Positions 1 through 8,950 of a stretch of DNA of 49,572 nt are shown here, piece after piece (the first letter of the stretch is position 1; every line of letters begins with the position of its first letter). Source of the stretch: Acidobacteriota bacterium (GTDB lineage: Bacteria > Acidobacteriota > Vicinamibacteria > Vicinamibacterales > UBA2999); contig CANIBQ010000035.1 of assembly GCA_947465645.1 (NCBI GenBank), positions 1 to 49,572 on the forward strand, in the 5' to 3' direction. The notes under the pieces are model-generated. The model did no database searches and had not been told where the DNA came from. It was given only the letters and a program-made list of their open reading frames with translations. Position numbers and translations under genes: made by a program.

Positions 1-1
1 C

Positions 2-385
2 ATCATCGAGAAGATGCACATGACGGCGACGCTCACCAAGTGGTACGAGGAGCACGGCCGCCACGAGATCTTCGCCGGCGGCAAGGAAGTCGTGATGGCG
101 AGCAAGGACCACTCGCTGGTGCTCAACGCCGAGGCGGTGGCCAAGGGCAAGCAGACCGACCTCGACGACCTGGGCATCGCCAAGAACGCGCGCGAAGAGA
201 AGCTGGCCGCACGGAAGGTCGCGAACATGACCCCAGAGCAGATCCGCCACAACCGCGAAATGGAAGCGCTCTACCGCAAGGAAGTGCTCAAGGAGTCGTC
301 GGAACCGGTGCTGCAGATCCAGGGGCTCGGCGGCTCCAAGAAGAAGCAGGAACTGCAGGAAGTGGCGCACAAGCCCACGGTGTAA
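2..385 (+). CDS. C-terminal part of an unrecognised protein (truncated by window edge)
   Basis: An open frame runs from the first bases of the window to a TAA at 385 with no stop, so the gene begins outside. About 127 residues are visible; they are hydrophilic, with a charged, probably helical stretch (residues about 60-95, rich in Arg, Lys and Glu) and a lysine-rich end (GGSKKKQELQ). There is no signal peptide or membrane segment in the visible part. I do not recognise the family. Codon usage (G/C in third positions) matches neighbouring genes, so it is very likely a real gene. It is followed by a strong intrinsic terminator at 433-467, which marks the end of its transcription unit and separates it from the DUF5916 gene downstream. 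Confidence 0.75.
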   Translation: MIEKMHMTATLTKWYEEHGRHEIFAGGKEVVMASKDHSLVLNAEAVAKGKQTDLDDLGIAKNAREEKLAARKVANMTPEQIRHNREMEALYRKEVLKESSEPVLQIQGLGGSKKKQELQEVAHKPTV

Positions 386-432
386 CGACGCGTCGTTCAC
401 GCTTCCTGGTTCCGGGTTCGTGTTCAGGTTCG

Positions 433-467
433 GGCCGGCGGTCTTCGGATCGCCGGCCTTTTCTTTT
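433..467 (+). terminator. Rho-independent terminator
   Basis: An 11-bp stem (433-443 with 448-458, one mismatch) closes on a TTCG tetraloop (444-447) and is followed by TTTTCTTTT. This is a classic intrinsic terminator, 48 bases after the stop of the first gene. Confidence 0.9.
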
Positions 468-549
468 GCGGCCCGCTCCGCGACCCTGAGCGAAGACGAA
501 CATGGTAATCTCGGGCGAAGTGCCGCTGGCGCTCACCATCTACCACTAC

Positions 550-2868
550 ATGCACTGCAACTTCTCGTTTCGAGTGACGGCGCTGCTCGTCGCCGCATGG
601 CTGTGCGCGCCGACCGATAGTGCGGGGCAGGCGGTGGAGATCGGCGCCGGATCCCCGCCCGCCGCCGAGGCAGTGTCCACGCGTCCCGAGGGCTTCAGCG
701 GGCCTCCGCCGCCCGTACTTCCCCAATCCATCTCGCGTGACGCCGAGGGCCGCGCGACGATTCGAGCGGTCGGGCTGACCTCTCCGTTTCAGCTCGACGG
801 GAAATTGGACGAGGCGATTTACCGGGAGGTGATGCCGGCGTCTGCATTCATCCAGGCGGACCCGGAGGAGGGCGCGGCCGCAACCGAGAAGACCGACATC
901 TGGATCTTCTTCGACCGTGACAACGTCTACGTCTCGGCGCGGATGTGGGAGAGTCAGCCCGAGCGGATGATCGTCAGCGACATGCGCAAGGACAGCCCGA
1001 CGATGTTCTTGAGCAACGAGACCTTTTCCTTCATCCTCGACACCTTCTACGACCGTCGCAACGCGGTCGGATTCATCATCAATCCGATTGGCGGGCGGAC
1101 CGACGGACAGATCACCAACGATCGATGGAACCGCGACTGGAACACGCTGTGGGACTTCGCGACCGGGCGTTTCGAGGGAGGCTGGACGGTGGAATTCGCC
1201 GTTCCGTTCAAGTCGCTTCGCTATCGTCCCGGCACCTCGCAAGTGTGGGGCTTCAACGCGCGCCGCTCGAACAAGTGGAAGAACGAGATCTCGCATCTAA
1301 CGCCGATCCCCAACGCCCAGGCCAGCAACGGCCTCTTCCGGATCTCGCTCGCCGCGACGGTGGTCGGTTTGGAGGTTCCGGCCGGCTCGAAGAACCTGGA
1401 CATCAAGCCGTACGCCGTGTCGAACCTCACCACCGATCGCGCCGCCACGCCGGCAGTCTCGAACGATATCGATGGCGAATTTGGCGTGGACGTGAAGTAC
1501 GGCGTCACCCAGAACCTGACCGCCGACTTCACCTACAACACCGACTTCGCGCAGGTCGAAGCCGACGAGCAGCAGGTGAACCTCACCAGGTTCAGCCTGT
1601 TCTTTCCCGAGAAGCGTGAGTTCTTTCTCGAGAACCCTGGCTTGTTCACCTTCGGCGGCGTCGGCACCGGATTTGGGTCTTCGGGAGATGCGCCCCTCCT
1701 GTTCTACAGCCGCCGCATCGGACTGAATCGCGGCCGGGTCGTGCCGATCCAGGGCGGCGGCCGCCTCACCGGACGCGTCGGAAAGTACGCGATCGGCGTG
1801 ATGAACATCCGTGCGGGAGAAGAACGCGTCTCCCTGTCGCAGCCGACCAACTTCGCCGTCGTGCGTCTGAGGAGGGACGTGCTGCGCAGGAGCAGCGTCG
1901 GCCTGATTGCGACCCACAGGTCCGTGACGATCGACGGCAGCGGGTCGAACGCCGCGTATGGCGTCGACGGCCTCTTCTCGTTTTTCGACAATCTCAACAT
2001 CAACACCTTTTGGGCCAAGACGCGCACATCTGCCGTGTCGGGCGACGATGTCAGCTACCAGACGCAGCTCGACTACGGCGGGGATCGATACGGCGTCGTG
2101 CTGGATAGCCTGGCCGTTGGTGCGCACTTCAATCCGGAGGTGGGGTTCCTCAGGCGCTCGGACATACGCCGGAGCTACGGCAGTCTCCGTTTCAGCCCGC
2201 GGCCCAGGGCGAGCCGGCTGGTGCGGCGGCTGTCGTGGACGGGATCTCTCGACTACGTTGAGAATGGCGCCGGCCGGCCGGAGACCAGGGACGCCGAAGG
2301 GGAATTCGGGATCGAGTTCCACAACGCCGACCGGTTCACCGCCAGATACGTCAACTCCTACGAGTTGCTCAGCGCCCCGTTCCGGATCGCCCCCGGCGTC
2401 GTGCTGCCGTCGCGCGACTACGAGTACCAGCGGCTGGCAGTCACGTATAACCTTGGGCCGCCGCGACGGTTGGCTGGCAATCTGTCGCTGGATGTCGGCT
2501 CCTTCTACAGCGGCCGTCGAACCGCGCTGGGGTTCGGCAGCGGACGCCTCAACGTGACGCCGCAATTCTCTCTGGAGCCCACCTACTCGATCAACAAGGT
2601 CGATCTTGACGAAGGCTCGTTCACGACGCACCTGGCAGGGTCGCGCATCGTCTACACGATGACGCCGTTCATCTTCACGAGCGCACTGCTGCAGTACAAC
2701 TCGACCAACCACACGATGGCCGCCAACGTGCGGCTGCGGTGGGAATACGCACCGGGCAGCGAGTTGTTCGTCGTCTACAACGACGAGCGCGACACGCTGA
2801 CACCTCGTTTTCCGGACCTGGCCAATCGGGCGTTCATCGTCAAGGTGAACCGGTTGCTCCGCTTCTGA
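550..2868 (+). CDS. DUF5916 family secreted/outer-membrane protein with CBM9-like domain (copy 1)
   Basis: Protein of 772 residues from the ATG at 550, chosen because it starts a good signal peptide (MHCNFSFRVTALLVAAWLCA, cleavage near SAGQA); an upstream ATG at 502 would put 16 residues before it. After the leader comes a carbohydrate-binding family-9-like beta-sandwich (about residues 65-260; LDGKLDEAIYREV, FILDTFYDRRNAVGF), then the long DUF5916 region. The DUF5916 signature is clear: TADFTYNTDFAQVEADEQQV followed by FFPEKREFFLENPGLF. The alternating C-terminal half, ending in LLRF with a terminal aromatic, suggests an outer-membrane beta-barrel. The family's function is not established; members are often near secreted oxidoreductases or peptidases. 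A paralogue lies at 4267-6534, on the far side of a cytochrome-lyase fusion gene. Confidence 0.88.
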   Translation: MHCNFSFRVTALLVAAWLCAPTDSAGQAVEIGAGSPPAAEAVSTRPEGFSGPPPPVLPQSISRDAEGRATIRAVGLTSPFQLDGKLDEAIYREVMPASAFIQADPEEGAAATEKTDIWIFFDRDNVYVSARMWESQPERMIVSDMRKDSPTMFLSNETFSFILDTFYDRRNAVGFIINPIGGRTDGQITNDRWNRDWNTLWDFATGRFEGGWTVEFAVPFKSLRYRPGTSQVWGFNARRSNKWKNEISHLTPIPNAQASNGLFRISLAATVVGLEVPAGSKNLDIKPYAVSNLTTDRAATPAVSNDIDGEFGVDVKYGVTQNLTADFTYNTDFAQVEADEQQVNLTRFSLFFPEKREFFLENPGLFTFGGVGTGFGSSGDAPLLFYSRRIGLNRGRVVPIQGGGRLTGRVGKYAIGVMNIRAGEERVSLSQPTNFAVVRLRRDVLRRSSVGLIATHRSVTIDGSGSNAAYGVDGLFSFFDNLNINTFWAKTRTSAVSGDDVSYQTQLDYGGDRYGVVLDSLAVGAHFNPEVGFLRRSDIRRSYGSLRFSPRPRASRLVRRLSWTGSLDYVENGAGRPETRDAEGEFGIEFHNADRFTARYVNSYELLSAPFRIAPGVVLPSRDYEYQRLAVTYNLGPPRRLAGNLSLDVGSFYSGRRTALGFGSGRLNVTPQFSLEPTYSINKVDLDEGSFTTHLAGSRIVYTMTPFIFTSALLQYNSTNHTMAANVRLRWEYAPGSELFVVYNDERDTLTPRFPDLANRAFIVKVNRLLRF

Positions 2869-2959
2869 GGCGGCCGGGGCACCCACCCGTCGCGCCGCCG
2901 CCGCGGTGCTACCATACGCTCCGTACGCGCCAAACCGAGTTCGTTCAGGAGACGCACTT

Positions 2960-4258
2960 ATGTTCCGAATTTCAAGCCTGGTGGTCACAGCAGCCCTGTT
3001 TTCGGCGACGGTGACGGGCGTGATTCAGGCCCAGGGTCGCGAAGGCGGTCAGGGGCGCCAGGGCGGTCGCGGCCAGCAGGCGGCGGCCCTCCCGGACGGC
3101 CCGGGTAAAGAGGCGGTGACGACGATGTGCAGCGCCTGCCACGGCGTCAACCTGATCACCGGATCGACGGGCTACACCCAGGAGCGCTGGCAGGATCTCA
3201 TCAGCACGATGGTCAGGCTGCCAGAGGCGCAGACCGCCATCATCACGCAGTATCTGGCCACCCACTTCCCGCCCAAGCCCGGCCGGGAGCCAGTGCTGGT
3301 GCCGGGGCCGGTGAGCGTCACGTTCAAGGAATGGATCACGCCGACGCTCGGCCAGCGCTCGCGCGACCCGCTGCAGATGACCGACGGCACCATCTTCTGG
3401 GCCGGACAGTACGGGAGCCTGATCGGCCGGCTCAACCCGCGCACGGGTGAGATGAAGGAGTGGAAGCTCGATCGCGCCGCGCGTCCGCACAGCATCATCA
3501 ACGATCGGTTCGGCAACATCTGGTACACGGGCAACGGCAACGGCACGATCGGCAAGCTGAATCCCGCCACCGGCGAGATCACGGTCTTCAAGATGCCCGA
3601 CCCGAACGCGCGCGATCCGCACACGCCGATCTTCGCCAGGGACGGCACCACGATGTGGTTCTCCCTCCAGCAGAGCAACATGATCGGCCGGATGAACACG
3701 CTCACCGGCGAGATCACGCTCGTGGCGGTGCCAACCCCCCGCGCGCTGCCCTACGGCGCCAAGATCAATTCGCAGGGAGTCCCGTGGTTCTCCTACAACG
3801 GCTCCAACAAGCTCGCGGAGCTCGACCCCGTCACGATGGCCATCCGCGAGCACGTGCTCCCGAGGCCCGGGACGACCGTGCGCCGCCTGGCGATCACGAG
3901 CGACGACATGGTGTGGTTCGTGAACTCGTCGCTCGGCGCGCTCGGACGCCTCAACCCGAAAACCGGCGAGGTCAAAGAATGGCCGTCGCCGAGCGGCGCC
4001 GATACGCACCCCTACGCGATCGCCGTCGTCGATGACGTGATCTGGTACAACGAGTCACGCCGCAGGCCCGACGCGCTCGTACGGTTCGACCCGAAGACCG
4101 AGAAGTTTCAGAGCTGGGCGATCCCGTCCGGCTACGGAATCATCCGGCACATGTCGGCCACGCCGGACGGCAATCTCGTGATCCACCAGAGCAGCAGCAA
4201 CCGGATCGGCCTGGTGACGATTGCGAAATCGCCCGCCACGGCCACGAGCAGCCGGTAA
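2960..4258 (+). CDS. Secreted cytochrome c / virginiamycin B lyase-like beta-propeller protein
   Basis: Protein of 432 residues. The ATG at 2960 is preceded by AGGAG at 2947-2951 and starts a signal peptide (MFRISSLVVTAALFSATVTG, cleavage near IQAQG); a GTG at 2906 in the same frame would add 18 residues before it. A Gly/Gln-rich linker is followed by one c-type haem site, CSACHG, around residue 57, in a short cytochrome-like domain (about 45-105). The rest is a propeller of the streptogramin lyase (Vgb)/NHL type: repeats of about 40 residues with GRLNPRTGEMKEW, GKLNPATGEITVF, GRMNTLTGEITLV and GRLNPKTGEVKEW. The protein is probably periplasmic; streptogramin cleavage is unlikely to be its real role. 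It sits between two DUF5916 paralogues on the same strand, 9 bases before the second, so the three genes probably form one unit. Confidence 0.87.
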   Translation: MFRISSLVVTAALFSATVTGVIQAQGREGGQGRQGGRGQQAAALPDGPGKEAVTTMCSACHGVNLITGSTGYTQERWQDLISTMVRLPEAQTAIITQYLATHFPPKPGREPVLVPGPVSVTFKEWITPTLGQRSRDPLQMTDGTIFWAGQYGSLIGRLNPRTGEMKEWKLDRAARPHSIINDRFGNIWYTGNGNGTIGKLNPATGEITVFKMPDPNARDPHTPIFARDGTTMWFSLQQSNMIGRMNTLTGEITLVAVPTPRALPYGAKINSQGVPWFSYNGSNKLAELDPVTMAIREHVLPRPGTTVRRLAITSDDMVWFVNSSLGALGRLNPKTGEVKEWPSPSGADTHPYAIAVVDDVIWYNESRRRPDALVRFDPKTEKFQSWAIPSGYGIIRHMSATPDGNLVIHQSSSNRIGLVTIAKSPATATSSR

Positions 4259-4266
4259 GCCCGGAG

Positions 4267-6534
4267 ATGGTTCGCTCGACCGCTGCCGCCGGTGCGGCGG
4301 CACTCACCGTCTTCATGGGTCTCGGCTTTCTCCCGGCCGTGGTCGAGGCACAACAGCCGGCGACCATCAACTATGAAACGGCCCGGAGTGAGCGCCGCCT
4401 GCCCGCGGTTCGAGCCGCCGGTCCGATCAGGCTCGACGGCGCGCTCGATGAACCGGCGTGGAACAGCGCCGCCGTCGCCCAGCACTTCATCCAGAGCGAC
4501 CCCCGCGAAGGCGAGCCGGCGAGCTTCGACACGGACGTGCGGGTGCTCTATGACGATGACGCGCTGTATTTCGGGGTGTTCGCCAAAGACGACGAGCCCG
4601 GACGACTGATCGTCAACGACCTGAAGAAGGACTACAACACCGACGGCAGCGACGGCTTCCGGATCATCCTCGACACCTTCCACGACGAGCGCAATGGCTA
4701 CCAGTTCGCCACCAATCCCGCGGGTGCGAAATGGGACGCCCAGATGTCGAACGAAGGGCGCGAGACCAACGCCAACTGGGACGGCATCTGGGACGTCGCC
4801 ACGCGGATTACCGAGACAGGGTGGGTGGCGGAGATTCGCATTCCGTTCCGGACCCTCAAGTTCGACGACGCCGAGGCGCAGACCTGGGGATTGAACTTCG
4901 AGCGCAAGGTAAGGCGCCTCAACGAAGACAGCTTCTGGTCGCCGATTCCGCGAATCTACGACATCACGCGCGTGTCGCTGGCAGGGACGATTCACGATCT
5001 GCTGGGCCTGCGGCCCGGCAGGAACATCCGCGTCAAGCCGTATGCGCTCGGAAGCTCCAATACCCTTGGGCGCGCCGCCGCGGATGGCGACTTCGATGCT
5101 GGCTTCGACGTGAAGTACGGCGTCACGAGCGGCCTCACCTGGGACTTCACGGTCAACACTGATTTCTCGCAGGCCGAGGCGGACGAGCAGCAGATCAACC
5201 TCTCGCGCTTCAATCTCTTCTTTCCGGAGAAGCGCGACTTCTTTCTCGAGAACTCCGGGATCTTCCTTTTCGGCGCGGGCGGCGGTGGCTTTGCTGGCGG
5301 CGGTGGCGGCGGCCCCCCGGCCGGCGTCGGCGGCCGGCAGAACGCGTCCAGCGACACGCGACTGTTCTTCAGCCGACGGATCGGCCTGTCCGACACCGGC
5401 GGCGCAGTGCCGATCCTCGCCGGCACGCGGTTGACGGGACGCCAGGGCGCCTACTCGATTGGTGTTCTGAACATTCAGCAGCGATCGGCCGGTGCCGCGC
5501 CGGCGGTCAACTTCACCGCCCTGCGCATGAGGCGGGATCTGTTCGCCAACTCCGACATCGGCGCGGTCCTCCTCAACAAGGAGGCCGAGGGCGCTGCCTT
5601 CAACCGCGTCGTCGGCGTCGATGCCAACTTCAGGTTCGGACCGCTGGTGTCGCTCAACGCGTACGGCGCGAAGTCGTTCTCTCCAGCCGCCGCGGTTGCT
5701 TCGCAGGGCCGGGAGTACACCATGCGGGCGGGGGGGCGCTACGACGGCCGCGCGTGGCAGTTCAATGGGCGCTACGACACCATCGGCGCGCGGTTCAACG
5801 ACGAGATGGGCTTCGTGCCGCGCCTCGGTGTCGACAATGCCTTCTTCTTTGCCGGCCGGCGCTTCAGGCCGCGGCTGATCTCGCGCTGGGTTCGCGAGAC
5901 GCGACCGCACTGGCAGGTCGATGCCTTCGTCCGCCAGGACGGCGGCGGACTCGAATCGCGATACCAGGATTTCCACTGGCCGCTTCAGTTCCAGGACGGT
6001 TCGAACATGGAGGTGGGGGTCAATCCCAACGTCGAGGTCGTTCGCAGCCCGTTTACGATCAACGCGTCGCGCGGCGTGCGCGTGAACCCGGGCCGGTACG
6101 AGTTCAACGAATACTTCGTCTTCTGGAATACGAATGCCGCGGCGCGGGTGGCGTTCAACAACCGCTACTCGATCGGCGAGTTCTACGATGGCTACCGCCG
6201 GTCGTATACGTTCGGGCCGTCGGTGCGCCTGAACGAGCACTTCAACGCGTCGCTGAACCTGCAAATCAACGACATCTCGCTCTCAACCGGTCAATTCACA
6301 TCGAAGCTCCTCACCACGCGCGTCAACTACAACTTCAACACCACGATGTTCGTCAACGCGCTCGTGCAGTACAACAGCGACAGCCGCCAGTGGACCTCGA
6401 ACCTGCGGTTCAACCTGATTCACCGCCCGTTGAGTGATTTCTTCCTGGTCTACAACGAGGGGCGCGACGAGCGCACCGGCCAGATGCTGAGCCGCGCGGT
6501 GATTGCCAAGATGACCTACCTGGTGGCGTTCTAG
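4267..6534 (+). CDS. DUF5916 family secreted/outer-membrane protein with CBM9-like domain (copy 2)
   Basis: Protein of 755 residues with a signal peptide (AAAGAAALTVFMGLGFLPAV, cleavage near VVEAQQ). A CBM9-like N-terminal sandwich (about 45-240; IRLDGALDEPAWN, IILDTFHDERNGYQF) is followed by the DUF5916 core (VNTDFSQAEADEQQINLSRF, FFPEKRDFFLENSGIF). A glycine-rich insertion (about residues 338-358, GGGGFAGGGGGGPPAGVGG) follows the core and is absent from copy 1 at that length. The C-terminal half alternates like a beta-barrel and ends in LVAF. Nine bases separate it from the propeller gene upstream, and the SDR gene starts 10 bases after its stop, so all are probably cotranscribed. Overall similarity to copy 1 indicates an old duplication. 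Confidence 0.88.
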   Translation: MVRSTAAAGAAALTVFMGLGFLPAVVEAQQPATINYETARSERRLPAVRAAGPIRLDGALDEPAWNSAAVAQHFIQSDPREGEPASFDTDVRVLYDDDALYFGVFAKDDEPGRLIVNDLKKDYNTDGSDGFRIILDTFHDERNGYQFATNPAGAKWDAQMSNEGRETNANWDGIWDVATRITETGWVAEIRIPFRTLKFDDAEAQTWGLNFERKVRRLNEDSFWSPIPRIYDITRVSLAGTIHDLLGLRPGRNIRVKPYALGSSNTLGRAAADGDFDAGFDVKYGVTSGLTWDFTVNTDFSQAEADEQQINLSRFNLFFPEKRDFFLENSGIFLFGAGGGGFAGGGGGGPPAGVGGRQNASSDTRLFFSRRIGLSDTGGAVPILAGTRLTGRQGAYSIGVLNIQQRSAGAAPAVNFTALRMRRDLFANSDIGAVLLNKEAEGAAFNRVVGVDANFRFGPLVSLNAYGAKSFSPAAAVASQGREYTMRAGGRYDGRAWQFNGRYDTIGARFNDEMGFVPRLGVDNAFFFAGRRFRPRLISRWVRETRPHWQVDAFVRQDGGGLESRYQDFHWPLQFQDGSNMEVGVNPNVEVVRSPFTINASRGVRVNPGRYEFNEYFVFWNTNAAARVAFNNRYSIGEFYDGYRRSYTFGPSVRLNEHFNASLNLQINDISLSTGQFTSKLLTTRVNYNFNTTMFVNALVQYNSDSRQWTSNLRFNLIHRPLSDFFLVYNEGRDERTGQMLSRAVIAKMTYLVAF

Positions 6535-6543
6535 AATCGCTAC

Positions 6544-7314
6544 ATGCTTCTCGACCAGCGAACGGTACTGATCACGGGCGGTGCGTCAGGGCTCGGCGGC
6601 GCGTGCGCCGAGATGGTCGTCGCGGCCGGCGGACGCGTCGTCATCATCGACCTCAACCAGGCGGCGGGTGACGAGATGGTGAAGCGGCTGGGCCCGGCCA
6701 GGGCCCGATTCGTCAAAGGCGACGTGACGAATGCAGGCGACGTGCAGCGCGCGGTGGACACCGCCGTCACAGACGTCGGCGGCCTGCACGGACTCGTGAA
6801 CGCGGCCGGTGTCGGCAACGCCGAGCGCGTGCTGCCGAAAGAGGGTGTGCAGCCGCTCGACCATTTCGCGCGCGTGATTCAAATCAACCTGATAGGAACC
6901 TTCAACGCCATCCGTCTCGCGGCGGCGGCGATGGCCGCCAACCAGCCGAACGCGGCCGGTGAACGCGGCGTCATCGTCAACACGGCATCGGTCGCCGCAT
7001 ACGACGGTCAGATCGGACAGGCTGCTTACGCCGCGTCGAAGGGCGGCATCGTCGCGATGACGCTGCCGATTGCGAGGGAGTTCGCGCGGATGGGCGTGCG
7101 GGTGATGACGATCGCGCCGGGGACCTTCGACACTCCCCTGCTGGCCGGCCTTCCGGAGGCAGCGCGAGAGTCGCTCGCGCAGCAGGTGCCCTTTCCCTCA
7201 CGCCTCGGCCGCCCCGAGGAGTTCGCGGGGCTGGTGAAGCACATCTTCGAGAACGAGATGCTCAACGGCGAGGTGATCCGCCTCGACGGCGCCATACGGA
7301 TGGCGCCGAAGTGA
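6544..7314 (+). CDS. Short-chain dehydrogenase/reductase, 3-hydroxyacyl-CoA dehydrogenase type II-like
   Basis: Protein of 256 residues, the usual SDR length. The Rossmann motif TGGASGLG is at residues 11-18, NAAG at 86-89 and the catalytic Ser149, Tyr162 and Lys166 (YAASK) are all present. The stretch after Lys166 ([20 protein letters not shown]) and the overall layout resemble type II 3-hydroxyacyl-CoA/2-methyl-3-hydroxybutyryl-CoA dehydrogenases (HSD17B10-like), which oxidise 3-hydroxyacyl-CoA with NAD+. The acidic residue after the second strand (IIDLN) supports NAD+. Exact substrate is inferred only from resemblance. It starts 10 bases after the DUF5916 stop and converges on the minus-strand propeller gene, with only 13 bases between the stops. 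Confidence 0.88.
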   Translation: MLLDQRTVLITGGASGLGGACAEMVVAAGGRVVIIDLNQAAGDEMVKRLGPARARFVKGDVTNAGDVQRAVDTAVTDVGGLHGLVNAAGVGNAERVLPKEGVQPLDHFARVIQINLIGTFNAIRLAAAAMAANQPNAAGERGVIVNTASVAAYDGQIGQAAYAASKGGIVAMTLPIAREFARMGVRVMTIAPGTFDTPLLAGLPEAARESLAQQVPFPSRLGRPEEFAGLVKHIFENEMLNGEVIRLDGAIRMAPK

Positions 7315-7327
7315 GGTGGACTATGTG

Positions 7328-8419
7328 CTACCGGCTCACCGGCGCCTGTCCGACGTAGATGTCGAACGGCCCTGAAATGCGGATGATCTCTCGCACGGGG
7401 TAGTCGAGCTCTGGAAAGACCATCACGAACAGGCTTCCGGCGATTCCGGCCTTTCGCGTCTCCGGGGTGACGGGCGAAAACGCGAGCGTTCGCAGCGCCG
7501 CCCCGGTTTCGAAGGACGCAAAGTGGATTCGTCTGCCCTGGGGCGTCAGCGCAAAGATCCGGCCGGACCGCCGCTGCGCCACAAACAGGTTGCCGCCAGG
7601 ACTCAGGCTCATGCCCGACGGCAGCGGTCCGGCGTGCACCCTCTGAAGCTTCCAGTCCGGTAACGTGGCGCGAAAAATGATTCCCGAACCGTCCTCGTGA
7701 GGGGTGTTGTGCGGTCCGTCACTTCCGATCCAGACCCGCCCTCGACCATCGAACGTCAAGGTCCTTCCTCGTCCGAGATCGCTCACAAGCCGGGGATTCA
7801 GCACGCGGCCGTCAGGATCGAACTTGACGATCGTGCCCTGCGCCTCGTCAATCACGTAGACGTTGTCCGCCTCATCGAAGGCGATGCCCTGCGGGTCTTT
7901 CAGCAAGGGCGGACGTCCAGGCGCGGGCGCACCACCGGCGAATAGCGCAGCCTCGCCGGAAGCGTTGATGCGGTAGACGCTTCCAAAGCCACTTGCCTGA
8001 TCGCCGGCGCTGACGAAGACGTCCCCTTTCTTGTTTACGGCCACTTCGCGAGGATCGGTCAGCGGAGCACCGAGGAGAAAACCAGCCTCCGTTTCGCGAG
8101 TGACGGTCGCCCCTCCGGGTGGGATTCGGTAGACGGAAGCGTCAGACCGGCCGTCGATCTCCTGAAGCCGGTTGGCGGTCCGCGCCAGGTAGAGATTGCC
8201 CCCCAGATCGAACGTGGCGGCGACGACGGCCGGAATGCCGCGGTCATTCGCCTTGGGCCCGAACCCGGTTCCGCTCACGTAGGTTGAGAGGGTAAAACCC
8301 GGCGGGAGAATGATGCTGTGCCGATCGAATGCAGCCGGTGCAGCGCCCTGGGAAACCACGAACAGAGCAAAGCCTGCGGCCACCAGCGAGAGGCGAGCCG
8401 AGAACACCCGTCGCGTCAC
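7328..8419 (-). CDS. Secreted NHL/SMP-30-like beta-propeller protein
   Basis: Protein of 363 residues beginning with GTG at 8419 and a signal peptide (RLSLVAAGFALFVVSQGAAP). The mature part shows propeller-type repeats (GNLYLARTANRLQEI, GDVFVSAGDQASGFGSVYRI, DNVYVIDEAQGTIVKFDPDG, GRVWIGSDG, GNLFVAQRRSGRIFALTP), as in NHL or SMP-30/gluconolactonase-like proteins. No haem site or lipobox is seen. Predicted to be periplasmic or secreted; function unknown. It may end the minus-strand unit that carries the UbiD genes (42 bases lie between the stop of the flavin protein gene at 8461 and this start) or have its own promoter in that gap. Confidence 0.75.
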   Translation of the reverse strand: MTRRVFSARLSLVAAGFALFVVSQGAAPAAFDRHSIILPPGFTLSTYVSGTGFGPKANDRGIPAVVAATFDLGGNLYLARTANRLQEIDGRSDASVYRIPPGGATVTRETEAGFLLGAPLTDPREVAVNKKGDVFVSAGDQASGFGSVYRINASGEAALFAGGAPAPGRPPLLKDPQGIAFDEADNVYVIDEAQGTIVKFDPDGRVLNPRLVSDLGRGRTLTFDGRGRVWIGSDGPHNTPHEDGSGIIFRATLPDWKLQRVHAGPLPSGMSLSPGGNLFVAQRRSGRIFALTPQGRRIHFASFETGAALRTLAFSPVTPETRKAGIAGSLFVMVFPELDYPVREIIRISGPFDIYVGQAPVSR

Positions 8420-8460
8420 ATCCGGATTCTACACCTCGAGAACGCCCGCCGGCGCCGCAG

Positions 8461-8949
8461 TTACGGTTGATGCTGCAGTTCGGAAAGCACGGCGCGCGCC
8501 TGCGCGAGCGGCGCGCCGCTGCGCGGGCGATAGGTGATGCCGCCAGTGACAAATGCGCCGGGCTCGAGGTCGGGCGGGGGCTCGTCGAACGTCACTTCGG
8601 CGACGCGCAGGTTCAGCATCGCGTTGAACGGAGCCGAGGCCATCGCGGGAGCCACCTGCTCCACCACGCCGCGGATGTAGCACGCCAGGTTCTGGTCCAC
8701 GATGATGAGCGTCGCCTTGCCGCGCTCGCGCATGTTGGCGCAGGTGCGACTGTCGTTGTAGACCGCGAGGCGCACGTTCTGACGATCCAGCGCCGCAACC
8801 TCGAAGTAGCTGAGCATCGCGGGATGCGGCCAGCCCCCGGCGTCCACCGTGCAGACGACGAACGCCAGCGCGGCGAGCGATTCGATCTCCTCGCCGCTCA
8901 GGCGTCGATAGAGTTCATCGGTCAGCTCGCCGGTACGATGCCGCGCCAT
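8461..8949 (-). CDS. Pyridoxamine 5'-phosphate oxidase/flavin reductase-like split-barrel protein
   Basis: Protein of 162 residues from the ATG at 8949, one base after the TGA of the UbiD gene; an in-frame start at 9003 would overlap that gene and is unlikely. The middle (FVVCTVDAGGWPHPAMLSYF, VRLAVYNDSRTCANMRERGK, ATLIIVDQNLACYIRGVVEQ) follows the FMN-binding split-barrel pattern of pyridoxamine-phosphate-oxidase-related proteins. Such small proteins bind FMN or F420 and have varied roles. Its place right after a prenylated-FMN enzyme suggests flavin supply or reduction for that enzyme, which is an inference from position only. Confidence 0.72.
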   Translation of the reverse strand: MARHRTGELTDELYRRLSGEEIESLAALAFVVCTVDAGGWPHPAMLSYFEVAALDRQNVRLAVYNDSRTCANMRERGKATLIIVDQNLACYIRGVVEQVAPAMASAPFNAMLNLRVAEVTFDEPPPDLEPGAFVTGGITYRPRSGAPLAQARAVLSELQHQP

Positions 8950-8950
8950 G

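Noticed and set aside
424..2988. Long minus-strand frames (290 and 563 residues) opposite the first DUF5916 gene
   Set aside because: They are rich in Arg, Pro and Gly, have no domain pattern, and lie opposite a gene with clear motifs; they arise from high-GC codon bias.
4132..6264. 710-residue minus-strand frame
   Set aside because: Antisense to the second DUF5916 gene, which has a signal peptide and family motifs; composition is that of a shadow frame.
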